Positions 1 to 7,502 of a stretch of 15,740 bases of DNA are shown here, in pieces. The notes under the pieces were generated by a model that ran no database searches, was not told where the DNA came from, and saw nothing but the letters and a program-made list of their open reading frames with translations. Where the stretch lies: NCBI GenBank assembly GCA_934254825.1, contig CAKQMB010000026.1, positions 1-15,740 of the forward strand. The letters run 5' to 3'. The number at the start of each line of letters is the position of its first letter. The first letter of the stretch is position 1. This DNA comes from an uncultured Clostridia bacterium. Its GTDB lineage: Bacteria; Bacillota; Clostridia; Christensenellales; Borkfalkiaceae. Both the position numbers and the translations under genes were made by a program.

Positions 1-656
1 ATCGCGGGGTCGTTCGCAAGGTTGGTGAAAAGAACCGTTCTTTCGATCGCGCCCGTCTTTTTGAAGTCGTCTATGAAATACTGCGCTTCCTCGTAAGTTA
101 TACCTATCGCGGCGAAAACTACGGCGAATTTATCGTTCGCGTTCAAAACTCTCGCCTGACGGGCTATCTGCGCCGCAAGTTCTGCGTGCGGAAGTCCGCT
201 CATAGAGAACACGGGGAGCTTCTGACCTCTGACAAGCGTGTTAAGACCGTCGATCGCGGAAATACCCGTCTGAATAAACTCGTTGGGGTAATTTCTCGCG
301 GCGGGGTTTATCGGCTCGCCGTTTACGTTCATACTCTTTTCGGGAATAATCGGCGCGCCGCCGTCGCGGGGTTTGCCCATTCCGTCGAAAACTCTTCCGA
401 GCATATCTTCGGAAAGATCGAGCGATAAGCTTCTGCCCAAAAATTTGGCTTTGGAAGTGGAGATTTTCAATCCTTGCGTGTTTTCGAAAAGCTGAACGAC
501 GGCTTTGTCGTCCTTGACTTCGAGAACCTTACCTCTTCTTATCTCGCCGTTTTCCTGCGTTACTTCGACAAGCTCGTCGTAAGTTACCCCCTCTACCCCT
601 TCCACGAGCATCAGAGGTCCTACGACTTCTTTTATCGTTTTATATTCCTTATACAT
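1..656 (-). CDS. ntpB: V-type ATP synthase subunit B, N-terminal part (runs off left edge)
   Basis: This is the non-catalytic B subunit of the peripheral V1 head, which alternates with A in the A3B3 hexamer. About 218 codons are present, starting MYKEYKTIKEVVGP, the typical beta-barrel opening of B. Further landmarks are LGRVFDGMGKPRDGG, the INPAARNYPNEFIQTGISAIDGLNTLVRGQ region and SGLPHAELAAQIARQA, where a catalytic subunit would carry a P-loop; B subunits lack one, as here. The reading frame is open to the window edge, so the C-terminal half is outside. The ATG at 654-656 lies inside the last codons of ntpA (8-base overlap), and its ribosome binding site (AAGGAGAG) is inside the ntpA coding sequence, so translation is probably coupled. 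This should keep A and B production equal. The family assignment is secure. Confidence 0.97.
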   Translation of the reverse strand, partial: MYKEYKTIKEVVGPLMLVEGVEGVTYDELVEVTQENGEIRRGKVLEVKDDKAVVQLFENTQGLKISTSKAKFLGRSLSLDLSEDMLGRVFDGMGKPRDGGAPIIPEKSMNVNGEPINPAARNYPNEFIQTGISAIDGLNTLVRGQKLPVFSMSGLPHAELAAQIARQARVLNANDKFAVVFAAIGITYEEAQYFIDDFKKTGAIERTVLFTNLANDPA

Positions 657-2403
657 CGCTCTCTCCTTTGAGCGCAAGCGCTTTAAGCTCTTTTTCGAGT
701 TCGGCGTCTATCTCGTCGAAAGCGGCGATCGAACTCTCTTCAATATATTTCGCTCTGCCTATCTTCTCTTTGGCTTCGATCGCGGTAACTTCGTCTATAT
801 CCGCGTAGTTGGCTACGGCGACGTTTCCGAGATCGTAAAACTTCTTTATGAGTTTGAGCATTCTGTACTGCTTATCCAAAGACGTGTAAGTATCGGTCTC
901 GTGGAATGCGTTCTGATGGAGATAGTCTTCTCTTATCATCTTAGCCGTTTCGAGCGTCATTCTGTCTTTATAGGAAAGCGTGTCCATACCGACGAGCCTT
1001 ACGATTTCCTCCAAGCTCGCTTCTTCCTGCAATATGTTCATTATGAACGCGCGGAGTTCCATAAAGTCCGCTCCGACGTTCTTTTCGTACCACTCGCCCA
1101 TTCTGTCGGCGTAAAGCGAATAACTTATAAGCCAGTCGATAGCGGGGAAATGTCTCTTATACGCAAGCTGAGCCGACAAGCCCCAGAATACTTTTACTAT
1201 TCTTAAAGTAGCCTGCGAAACGGGTTCGGAAAGGTCGCCGCCCGGAGGAGATACCGCGCCGATCGCCGAAACCGAGCCGAGTTTGTCCTCACTGCCTAAA
1301 ACCTTGACGATGCCCGCTCTTTCGTAGAACTCGGCAAGTCTCGAAGCGAGGTACGCGGGGTAACCTTCGTCGCCCGGCATTTCTTCGAGTCGTCCGCTCA
1401 TTTCTCTCAAAGCTTCCGCCCAACGCGACGTGGAGTCCGCCATTATCGCGACGTTATATCCCATGTCTCTGAAATACTCGGCTATCGTGATACCCGTGTA
1501 AATGGAAGCCTCTCTCGCCGCGACGGGCATATCGGAAGTGTTCGCGATAAGCACCGTTCTTTTCATAAGCGGTTCGCCCGTTTTCGGGTCTTTAAGTTCG
1601 GGGAATTCGTTTAAAACGTCCGTCATTTCGTTGCCGCGTTCGCCGCAACCGACGTAAACGATTATCTCTGCGTCCGCCCACTTGGCAAGCTGGTGCTGAA
1701 CGACCGTCTTTCCGCTTCCGAAAGGACCGGGGACAGCCGCAACGCCGCCCTTTGCTATCGGGAAAAGAGTGTCGATAACTCTCTGCCCCGTGACCATAGG
1801 CATATCGGGAGTTTGTTTTTCTTTATACGGTCTCGCTTTTCTGACAGGCCAGCGGGTGAGCATCGAAACGTCCTTGCCGCCGACTTTCGCTATCGTTTCC
1901 GTGATATTGTAATCGCCCTCGGAAATATCGGAAACTTTTCCTTTCGTTCCGTAAGGCACGAGAATTTTATGCGATACTATCGAAGTTTCCCGAACCGTTC
2001 CGAGAATATCTCCCGCAACGACCTCGTCGCCCGCTTTTTTCGCGGGTACGAAATGCCATTTCTTTTCGCGGTCGAGATTGTTTACTTTAAGACCTCTCGT
2101 TATTCTGTCGCCGTACTTTTCGACGATCGTTTTAAGCGGACGCTGAATACCGTCGAAAATACCCTCGATAAGTCCCGGGGCAAGCTCCACGGAAAGGGGC
2201 GCGCCCGTCGAGACGACTTTGTCGCCCACGCCGAGACCCGACGTTTCCTCATAAACCTGAATGGACGCCCTGTCGCCCCTAAGCTCGATAACCTCGCCTA
2301 TAAGCTCCTTTTCGCCCACTTTAACGACGTCGTACATCTTTACGTCCGCCATATTTTCCGCCACGATGAGCGGTCCTGAAACCTTTACGATTTTTCCTTG
2401 CAT
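649..2403 (-). CDS. ntpA: V-type ATP synthase subunit A (catalytic)
   Basis: This is the catalytic ATP-binding subunit of the V1 head (584 residues, the normal length). The N-terminal barrel starts MQGKIVKVSGPLIVAENM. The extra A-subunit domain follows and carries WHFVPAKKAGDEV near residues 116-128. The P-loop GPFGSGKT is at residues 226-233, followed by VYVGCGERGNEMTDVL with the catalytic-site Glu, then MADSTSRWAEALREMSGRL and EEMPGDEGYPAYL. The C-terminal helical domain ends GESDV. The start is the ATG at 2401-2403, preceded by AGAGGAAA. Its 3' end overlaps ntpB. Upstream it is separated from the F-subunit gene by 134 bases, by far the longest gap in the operon, and that gap holds a tandem repeat and a stem-loop (annotated separately). 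The assignment is secure. In this family the enzyme either hydrolyses ATP to pump ions or runs in reverse. Confidence 0.98.
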   Translation of the reverse strand: MQGKIVKVSGPLIVAENMADVKMYDVVKVGEKELIGEVIELRGDRASIQVYEETSGLGVGDKVVSTGAPLSVELAPGLIEGIFDGIQRPLKTIVEKYGDRITRGLKVNNLDREKKWHFVPAKKAGDEVVAGDILGTVRETSIVSHKILVPYGTKGKVSDISEGDYNITETIAKVGGKDVSMLTRWPVRKARPYKEKQTPDMPMVTGQRVIDTLFPIAKGGVAAVPGPFGSGKTVVQHQLAKWADAEIIVYVGCGERGNEMTDVLNEFPELKDPKTGEPLMKRTVLIANTSDMPVAAREASIYTGITIAEYFRDMGYNVAIMADSTSRWAEALREMSGRLEEMPGDEGYPAYLASRLAEFYERAGIVKVLGSEDKLGSVSAIGAVSPPGGDLSEPVSQATLRIVKVFWGLSAQLAYKRHFPAIDWLISYSLYADRMGEWYEKNVGADFMELRAFIMNILQEEASLEEIVRLVGMDTLSYKDRMTLETAKMIREDYLHQNAFHETDTYTSLDKQYRMLKLIKKFYDLGNVAVANYADIDEVTAIEAKEKIGRAKYIEESSIAAFDEIDAELEKELKALALKGESDV

Positions 2404-2443
2404 TGTTTATTTTTCCTCTTTTTTAAAAGCGCGATTTAACGCC

Positions 2444-2491
2444 GCAAAACATCCTTTATGTTACGAAACTGCGCCGCAGGATGCATTTTGC
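2444..2491 (-). promoter_or_regulatory. Intra-operon stem-loop before ntpA
   Basis: GCAAAACATCC at 2444-2454 is complementary to GGATG and TTTTGC at 2479-2491, with two unpaired bases (CA) interrupting the right arm, giving an 11-bp stem around a 24-base loop. It lies in the gap between the F-subunit and A genes, about 40 bases before the ntpA start. No U-run follows, so it does not look like a terminator. It could mark an RNA-processing or stability site, which is inference only. Its right arm is part of the first 21-base repeat at 2476-2496. Confidence 0.4.
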
Positions 2492-2517
2492 GAAAAGCAG
2501 AATGCGTTTTGCGAAAA
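2476..2517. repeat. Two head-to-tail 21-bp repeats in the ntp operon
   Basis: Positions 2476-2496 and 2497-2517 are adjacent 21-base copies differing at two positions. Both have the core TTTTGCGAAAA, which is almost its own reverse complement. They fall in the only long gap between V-ATPase genes. No coding role is visible. Confidence 0.75.
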
Positions 2518-2537
2518 ACGGCGATCTGCCGACCGTT

Positions 2538-2864
2538 TTACTTCTTATCGTTACCGAATAACACGTCCGCCCCGAGCGCCATTTCCGCATACTGCTTCAT
2601 TTTGGCGTTCGCATATCCGCTTCCGCCGCTTTTCGACGGCAACGGAACTATTGCGGGATAAGGCTGTTCGAGCATTCTTTTTATCAGATCGTCGATTTGT
2701 TCGGCGAGATCTTCGGTGATGAATATAACCTTATAGGTTTTCGCCAGTTTCCTTAAAAGCTCTCTCGCCTGTTTTTCGTCGTCGGCGTAAAAAGCGTCGA
2801 TACCTCCCGCCTTGAACGCGAGGACGCTCTCGCCCTTACCGATTATTGCGATCTCACCCGTCAT
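2538..2864 (-). CDS. ntpG: V-type ATP synthase subunit F (NtpG of E. hirae naming)
   Basis: This is the small central-stalk subunit that binds the D rotor shaft and couples the V1 head to the membrane ring. The 108 residues fit the family's usual length of about 100-110. The start MTGEIAIIGKGESVLAFKAGG is the typical Rossmann-like opening (IAIIG..E...F...G). A middle strand YKVIFITEDLAE and the segment YPAIVPLPSKSG are also characteristic. The C-terminus, from about residue 85, is the helix expected to contact the shaft. The ATG at 2862-2864 overlaps the end of ntpC by 11 bases (ATGACGGGTGA), indicating translational coupling. Naming differs between schemes: archaeal and general annotation calls it F, whereas E. 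hirae naming calls it NtpG. Confidence 0.93.
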   Translation of the reverse strand: MTGEIAIIGKGESVLAFKAGGIDAFYADDEKQARELLRKLAKTYKVIFITEDLAEQIDDLIKRMLEQPYPAIVPLPSKSGGSGYANAKMKQYAEMALGADVLFGNDKK

Positions 2865-3828
2865 AACCAGTTCTCAGTCTCCTTTTTATTTCTTCCGCGG
2901 AGCATTTCGCGCGTTTTCCGCCGAGAATTATCCTTACGTTGGTAATTTCCGCCGATTTATATAAATAGTAAAGCAAAAACGGAGTTGCTCCTTCCGTTTC
3001 GTATTTTTTCTTTTTAAGCTCGCCGAGCGCGAACCCGTCGGCTTTTGCCTCGAACCCGATAAGCGGGAGCGAAGCCGATTTTTCTTTTATCGCGACGCCG
3101 AGCATTTCGCTAAAAGGCGTGAACGCGAATTTCTTTCCGATTTTTTCGCCGTCCGCCGAGAAAATAAAAAGTATATCTTCTTTTTTCAGATTTCCGCCGC
3201 CTATGAAAAGCTTTCCGACGTCTTCTCCCGTTTTCGCGCGAAGAGCCGTGGAAACGTTTTTGCAATCGATTTCGTTTTTAAGATACTTTTTAAGGTCTCC
3301 GCCGCATTTTTTCAAAAGCCTTTTATATCTCGCTTCTAAAAAAACCGACGAAATTTCCGCGCCCGAAGCCTTTCCGCCTTCGAAAAGTTTTTTGCCCTCT
3401 TCGTAAGCCGAAACGAGTTCTTCGTTCGCGCATTTTCCTTTCTTTTTCGCCTCGCTCAAAAACGACGGAATATCCGCGATAAGTCCCGTACGGACGGGAG
3501 CGTAATCGTAGTTTTTGATATATTCCGAACGCAAATAACTTTCGGCGTTATAAAAATCGATCGTCGAAAGGCAGAATTCCGAATATTCTCCGCTCGGGGA
3601 AAACTCGCGGGCGAAATCGTCGAGCGCGAGCGTTTCCGCAACGAAAAGTTTTTCCTCGTCGCCGCCGTCCGTCGCAACCCCTTTTCCGAAACCTTGCTCT
3701 TTGAGCGCGGACACCGCGGTTTTATAATTCGGTTCGTCTATGATCCGCATAAGCGCGGACGGTGTAAGAAGATCTTTTTCGAGCGATTTTATTATTCCGT
3801 TCGAAAAAGTCATATCTTTGATCGCCAT
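2854..3828 (-). CDS. ntpC: V-type ATP synthase subunit C
   Basis: This is the funnel-shaped subunit C (homologous to eukaryotic subunit d) that sits on the rotor ring and holds the D/F stalk. At 324 residues it is close to the family norm. The sequence is mostly helical and charged. The N-terminal SNGIIKSLEKDLLTPSALMRII and the C-terminal segment PFLLYYLYKSAEITNVRIILGGKRA, with the typical E..N.R.I..G signature, identify the family. No membrane segment is expected and none is seen. The start is the ATG at 3826-3828 with AAGGA nine bases upstream. It follows ntpE after 65 bases and overlaps the F-subunit gene by 11 bases. The position between E and F is the conserved ntp order. Confidence 0.93.
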   Translation of the reverse strand: MAIKDMTFSNGIIKSLEKDLLTPSALMRIIDEPNYKTAVSALKEQGFGKGVATDGGDEEKLFVAETLALDDFAREFSPSGEYSEFCLSTIDFYNAESYLRSEYIKNYDYAPVRTGLIADIPSFLSEAKKKGKCANEELVSAYEEGKKLFEGGKASGAEISSVFLEARYKRLLKKCGGDLKKYLKNEIDCKNVSTALRAKTGEDVGKLFIGGGNLKKEDILFIFSADGEKIGKKFAFTPFSEMLGVAIKEKSASLPLIGFEAKADGFALGELKKKKYETEGATPFLLYYLYKSAEITNVRIILGGKRAKCSAEEIKRRLRTGYDG

Positions 3829-3893
3829 AATTTATTTCCTTATTATCAAAGTCGTCGCATTTCAAACGCGATCGCCGCGTCGTCCGACGGTTT

Positions 3894-4466
3894 TCAGCCG
3901 AAAAGCTTAACCGAAACTTCGGACTCGGTCTGCTCTTTTACCGACCTTACGATTGCTCCGAACGAGAAATCCCTGTCGTAAGCCTTGCCTTTTATCATGA
4001 AGCCGCCCGAAAAATCTCCGCCGCCCGAAACTTTCAGAGAAAGCTTTTTGCAGGTCGGAAATTCCGCGACCGTTTCCGCGTTTATCGCGGAATTCGCCGC
4101 AACGACTATTTCGTCGCCCTCTTCGGCGTACTTTCCGATAAGTTTTTCCGTGAACGCTTTGAGTTCTTCGCCGCGAAGCGTTCCGAGCTTGGTTTCGAGA
4201 CGGGCGTAAACGTCGTTTAAAAGGTCGACCTTGGCGGCGAGGAGGATTTTCTTTTTCTCCATTCTTTCCGCCGCGGCGTTTTTAGCCGAAACGTCGGCTA
4301 TTTCCTTTGCCGCAAGATCATCCTGCGAAAGGGCGTACGCCTGAACCTGAAACTCGGCTTCCTTACGTTTTTTTTCGGCGTATTCTTCCGCGGCTTTCAC
4401 GGTTTCGTCCGCGTATTTTTCCGCGTCGGAGATTATCGCCGAACAAATATCTCTTTTTTCTTCCAT
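3894..4466 (-). CDS. ntpE: V-type ATP synthase subunit E (peripheral stalk)
   Basis: This is the peripheral stalk subunit that pairs with the small H-like subunit and acts as a stator between the V1 head and subunit I. It has 190 residues, as is typical. Residues 10-60 form a long charged helix (DAEKYADETVKAAEEYAEKK), the coiled-coil part. The C-terminal globular half includes LNDVYARLETKL and a closing segment rich in beta strands with GGFMIKGKAYDRDFSF, which matches the conserved G.....G.....N/D family end. The gene starts 36 bases after ntpK. No convincing Shine-Dalgarno sequence precedes the ATG at 4464-4466, only an A-run, which is unusual for this operon and may mean lower or coupled translation. 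Confidence 0.92.
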   Translation of the reverse strand: MEEKRDICSAIISDAEKYADETVKAAEEYAEKKRKEAEFQVQAYALSQDDLAAKEIADVSAKNAAAERMEKKKILLAAKVDLLNDVYARLETKLGTLRGEELKAFTEKLIGKYAEEGDEIVVAANSAINAETVAEFPTCKKLSLKVSGGGDFSGGFMIKGKAYDRDFSFGAIVRSVKEQTESEVSVKLFG

Positions 4467-4502
4467 TTTTTTATGTCGTTTTTACGCAACCCGACGTTGT
4501 TT

Positions 4503-4925
4503 TTAAGCGACGGGGATCATTATTCCGAGAACGAGGGAAAGAATTGCGTAGAACTCTATCATCGCCGGGAAAAGAACGTATTTACCGGAACCTGCGGGGT
4601 TTTTGCCGATCGCGTAAATACACGAAGAAGCGGTGATACCCTGCAAAATCGCCGAAAGCATACCGGTTACTCCGAGACCGAGCATTGCGCCGAAAAGCGT
4701 CCAGCCCTGAGCGATCGCGCCGATCTTCATAACGGCGAGAACGAAACCGTAAATACCCTGCGTTGCGGGGAGAAGGGCAAGAACTATGATCTTGGAGAAC
4801 TTCTTGTTGTCTTCCGAAAGCACGCCCGCCGCAGCCGAACCGGTTTTGAAAAGACCGAATGCAGAGCCTGCGCCGCACAAAATCATGCAAAGCGAAAGAC
4901 CTAAAATACCGATGAATTTTTCCAT
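4503..4925 (-). CDS. ntpK: V-type ATPase rotor ring subunit K (proteolipid), predicted Na+-binding
   Basis: This is the membrane rotor-ring subunit, a duplicated c-subunit hairpin with four membrane segments (about residues 4-25, 45-68, 77-103, 117-139), 140 residues in all. E. hirae NtpK binds Na+ through Leu61, Thr64, Gln65, Gln110 and Glu139, with Tyr68 nearby (from memory of the published work). Aligning LPATQGIYGF and PAMIEFYAIL to that protein gives Leu52, Thr55, Gln56, Tyr59, Gln95 and Glu124 here, so the whole set is present. As in E. hirae, the first hairpin lacks its own carboxylate, leaving one ion site per subunit. The start has a strong GGAGG site. A separate promoter candidate lies 50-80 bases upstream. 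Confidence 0.96.
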   Translation of the reverse strand: MEKFIGILGLSLCMILCGAGSAFGLFKTGSAAAGVLSEDNKKFSKIIVLALLPATQGIYGFVLAVMKIGAIAQGWTLFGAMLGLGVTGMLSAILQGITASSCIYAIGKNPAGSGKYVLFPAMIEFYAILSLVLGIMIPVA

Positions 4926-4976
4926 TTTAATTTCCTCCGAAATTGTTTTTCGTTTAAAAATATATTCAATAATCGA

Positions 4977-5005
4977 CTTATAGCCCGCTTTTCGCGTTTT
5001 GTCAG
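4977..5005 (-). promoter_or_regulatory. Candidate internal promoter for ntpK
   Basis: On the minus strand CTGACA (5005-5000) is followed after exactly 17 bases by TATAAG (4982-4977). Each hexamer has five of six consensus bases. It begins five bases after the ntpI stop codon and would start transcripts about 45 bases before the ntpK ATG. The K ring needs about ten copies per complex, so extra transcription here would make sense, but this is inference. Confidence 0.5.
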
Positions 5006-5009
5006 TCGT

Positions 5010-7013
5010 TTACTGCGAAATAAAGTAAGTATATTCTCCGTTCCTTCCGAGCGGCGTGAAAAGTTCGCCTTCGCCCTCGTAGAAACGCCCGAAGAATTCG
5101 ACGTATTGCAGTCTCGAATCGTGAATGAACGCGCCTAAAAGGCTCATCGCCAGGTTGAACAGATTGCCCGCGATAATTATTATCACCCCGAAAACAACGC
5201 CTATGACACCCTTCGGGAAAAGAAGATCTATCGCTAAGTTGTTGGTGAAAATCGATGCTATCTGCGCGCCCGAAAGCATAAGTCCGTAAAGACGGGCGTA
5301 ACTCAATATATCGGAAGCGTAGTTTATAAGTCCGTATAACGACGAGAACGGTTTCATGATTTTGCCGAAACCCTTTTCGGTTATGCCAGAAGTCAGAACG
5401 CCGAGCGCGATCAGAACTATCGCGACATACGCGCCGTACCTGGTAAGAAAATCGTTGTTCGAAGCCATTCCGAACACCGCCGCGACAAACGCAAGCAGTC
5501 CTATCGACCAAACTATACCCGAGAAAAATCCTTCCGCGTACTGTTTTCTCGAAAAACACTGCGCGGCTTTCATTATTAAGCTTACCGCAATCTGCACCGT
5601 TCCGAGTCCGAGACACCACAAAAGCATCTGCGGAACGGTTATACCCGCGATGTTTGCGGGAGAATTTATCGCGTCGAGGTAATTCGCGTAAAATTTGCAA
5701 TACGCCGACCCCTCGCCCGTGATCGTTCTTATAAGCGGATAACCGAGCCAGCTGTCGAAAAGCGCGCCGAACGCGCAGGCAAAGAAGCCGCCGTAAGCGA
5801 AAACTTTCGCCATACGATAAATGCTCGTGCCTTTTCTTTGCTTTGCCGCGAACAAAAATCCGCCGACTATCATTAAAAGTCCGTAGCCGAAGTCCGCCAT
5901 TATAAGTCCCATAAACAACGAGAAGAAAAACGACATCACGGCATTAGGATCCAACGCGCCGTACGCGGGCACCGAATACATATTCGTAACCGCCTCGAAA
6001 TTGGATACGGCGTTGCTGTTTTTCATAAGCGTGGGCGCGAATTCGTTACGGGGAATAACTTCCGACTCGATCTCGCACGCCCTCGCGACGCTTTCCACCG
6101 CCGCTTTGACCTCTCCCGTCTTTTCCGCGGGGACGTAAGCTTCCAGAACAAAGGCGTCCGCCGTGTGATAAAGCGAGCCGTCCGCATTGGCTTTTTCGAC
6201 CAGATATGCGAGATAATCGACATATAGCTTGACTTCTCGCGACCGATCGGCAAGAGCCGCCGCCTGTTTCGAAACGCTTAAAAACTCGTTTTCGATTTCT
6301 TTGAGTTCGTTTTCCACCTCGGAAATTTTTTCCGCTGCGGTAACGTCTTCCTTAAACGGACATTTGACGAACCCGCACGAAGAAAGAACTTTTTCGACCG
6401 CTTCCGCGCAAGATTTGTACACCGCCGCCGATACGACTTCTCCGTTTTTGCCGTCGCATTCGATAAAGGCTTCCGAAAGCTCGCAATCCTTTATCTCTTT
6501 AAGGCATTTTTCGGTTTTGTCCGCGGGGACTATACCCAAATAAACCTTGACCGACTGCGTGTCCGAAAACTCCGAAAACTTGTTTTCGAGAAGCGCGTAA
6601 GGCTCGTAGCTTCTGATTTTTTCGTTCACTTTCGCCTGACGGGCTTTAAGCGCGTTCTTTTTATCGGACAACTTCTCGATTTCGCTCAAAACGCCCTCGA
6701 TTTCATCCGTTTTGTCTCCGACGGCGAAAAATTCGGACGTAGTGACGGGAAAACCGTCTTTTATAACGCCCGCGCCCCGTTCGTCTTTCGGCAAAAGTTC
6801 GATTTCGTCCGAAATAAAATCGAGACACTTTTTCGCGCGATCGATTTTCGCTTTTAATTCCGCGTCGTCCGCCGCCGCAAGAGGAACGGCGTACTCCTTT
6901 TCCGTCTGGCTCTTTATCTGCGCCGCGCCCGTTTTTTGGAGCGCGTCGTAAATTTTATCCTTATCGGAAAGAAGCGCGACGACGGTAAGGCGCGACATTT
7001 CAGCAATCGCCAT
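5010..7013 (-). CDS. ntpI: V-type ATP synthase subunit I (membrane stator, subunit a homologue)
   Basis: This is the stator membrane subunit (667 residues, normal size) that provides the ion half-channels next to the rotor ring. Residues 1-340 are a cytoplasmic arm with charged helical stretches (e.g. 101-135 and 224-262). From about residue 355 the protein is membrane-embedded with about eight segments: SFFFSLFMGLIMADFGYGLL, FAYGGFFACAFGALFDSWLG, LLWCLGLGTVQIAVSLIM and others. The conserved ILSYARLYGLMLSG motif places the essential Arg at residue 574, facing the NtpK Glu. A second conserved block, GAFIHDSRLQYVEFFGRFYEG, includes His631 and Arg634. The ATG overlaps the end of the upstream stalk gene by 14 bases and has a good GGGAGG site. 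No truncation or frameshift is seen. Confidence 0.96.
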   Translation of the reverse strand: MAIAEMSRLTVVALLSDKDKIYDALQKTGAAQIKSQTEKEYAVPLAAADDAELKAKIDRAKKCLDFISDEIELLPKDERGAGVIKDGFPVTTSEFFAVGDKTDEIEGVLSEIEKLSDKKNALKARQAKVNEKIRSYEPYALLENKFSEFSDTQSVKVYLGIVPADKTEKCLKEIKDCELSEAFIECDGKNGEVVSAAVYKSCAEAVEKVLSSCGFVKCPFKEDVTAAEKISEVENELKEIENEFLSVSKQAAALADRSREVKLYVDYLAYLVEKANADGSLYHTADAFVLEAYVPAEKTGEVKAAVESVARACEIESEVIPRNEFAPTLMKNSNAVSNFEAVTNMYSVPAYGALDPNAVMSFFFSLFMGLIMADFGYGLLMIVGGFLFAAKQRKGTSIYRMAKVFAYGGFFACAFGALFDSWLGYPLIRTITGEGSAYCKFYANYLDAINSPANIAGITVPQMLLWCLGLGTVQIAVSLIMKAAQCFSRKQYAEGFFSGIVWSIGLLAFVAAVFGMASNNDFLTRYGAYVAIVLIALGVLTSGITEKGFGKIMKPFSSLYGLINYASDILSYARLYGLMLSGAQIASIFTNNLAIDLLFPKGVIGVVFGVIIIIAGNLFNLAMSLLGAFIHDSRLQYVEFFGRFYEGEGELFTPLGRNGEYTYFISQ

Positions 7014-7320
7014 TTTTTATCCTCCCGAACAGCTCTTCCGCGAGCTGTTCGACTTTTCCGCTTTTTTCGGTTTTGAATTTCCCGGCTTCCGCGAAGTACG
7101 CTTTTTTCTCGGTTTCGAAATGCGCCGCGGCGTTCATTTTCGCGTTCTGCACTTCCGAAAGCCGCTTGACGCGTGCGTCCGACGCGCCGTTTTCCGTGAT
7201 TTCGGCAGCGTTTTTATCGGCGGCAGCACGAATGAGCGAAGATTTCTCCTCGCTTTCTTCCTTTATTTTTTTTGCCGTTTCTTCGCTTAAAGAAACCTTT
7301 TTGAGAACTTCTTCTATCAT
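7000..7320 (-). CDS. V-type ATPase peripheral stalk subunit (archaeal H / E. hirae NtpF type)
   Basis: This is the first gene of the operon and encodes a 106-residue, almost wholly helical, Lys/Glu/Ala-rich protein with no membrane segment. Its size, composition and place just before ntpI fit the small peripheral-stalk subunit that forms a coiled coil with NtpE (called H in archaea, F in E. hirae). I chose the ATG at 7318-7320 because GGAGG sits six bases upstream. The frame extends 11 codons further to a TTG at 7353, but that start has no ribosome binding site. A short hairpin abuts the chosen site. These stalk proteins have few invariant residues, so the call rests on composition and conserved gene order more than on motifs. 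Confidence 0.8.
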   Translation of the reverse strand: MIEEVLKKVSLSEETAKKIKEESEEKSSLIRAAADKNAAEITENGASDARVKRLSEVQNAKMNAAAHFETEKKAYFAEAGKFKTEKSGKVEQLAEELFGRIKNGDC

Positions 7321-7330
7321 TGTTTCCTCC

Positions 7331-7344
7331 GAGGCGGTCGCCTC
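7331..7344 (-). promoter_or_regulatory. Small hairpin abutting the first ntp ribosome binding site
   Basis: GAGGC and GCCTC form a 5-bp stem with a 4-base loop that ends directly before the GGAGG site of the first operon gene. It could limit ribosome access. Only the complementarity is seen; a regulatory role is inference. Confidence 0.35.
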
Positions 7345-7402
7345 TTGATCCAAATCCGATTTTATGTGATTTATGCCCGAATTTAACCCGAGTAAACTCG
7401 GA

Positions 7403-7464
7403 TTTTTAAAAAAGTCTGCCGAAAGTATTCATACTTATTGCATTCATACTAATTGCGACAGACT
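7403..7464 (-). terminator. Terminator-like hairpin in the V-ATPase leader (candidate attenuator)
   Basis: On the minus strand AGTCTGTCG (7464-7456) pairs with CGGCAGACT (7421-7413), nine pairs including one G-U, and six U residues follow (7413-7408). The loop holds two copies of AGTATGAAT at a 15-base spacing and an inner AGTAT/ATACT stem. The hairpin lies between the operon promoter and its first gene, so transcription must pass it to reach the operon. A second short hairpin, CCGAG-TAAA-CTCGG (7389-7402), lies just beyond. Confidence 0.6.
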
Positions 7465-7502
7465 CCACCTATTACGTTCTATTAACTTGACTCGTTGAAT
7501 AA

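Noticed and set aside
1693..2379. 228-codon plus-strand frame opposite ntpA
   Set aside because: It lies entirely antisense to a well-supported ATPase gene. Long shadow frames are expected from this codon usage, and it has no recognisable protein features.
5002..5700. 232-codon minus-strand frame inside ntpI
   Set aside because: It is Arg-rich and low in recognisable motifs and lies in another frame of the real membrane-protein gene, so it is a shadow frame.
7321..7496. T-box riboswitch in the V-ATPase leader
   Set aside because: A GGTGG is present, but the T-box sequence around it and a specifier stem are absent, and the operon is not amino-acid related.
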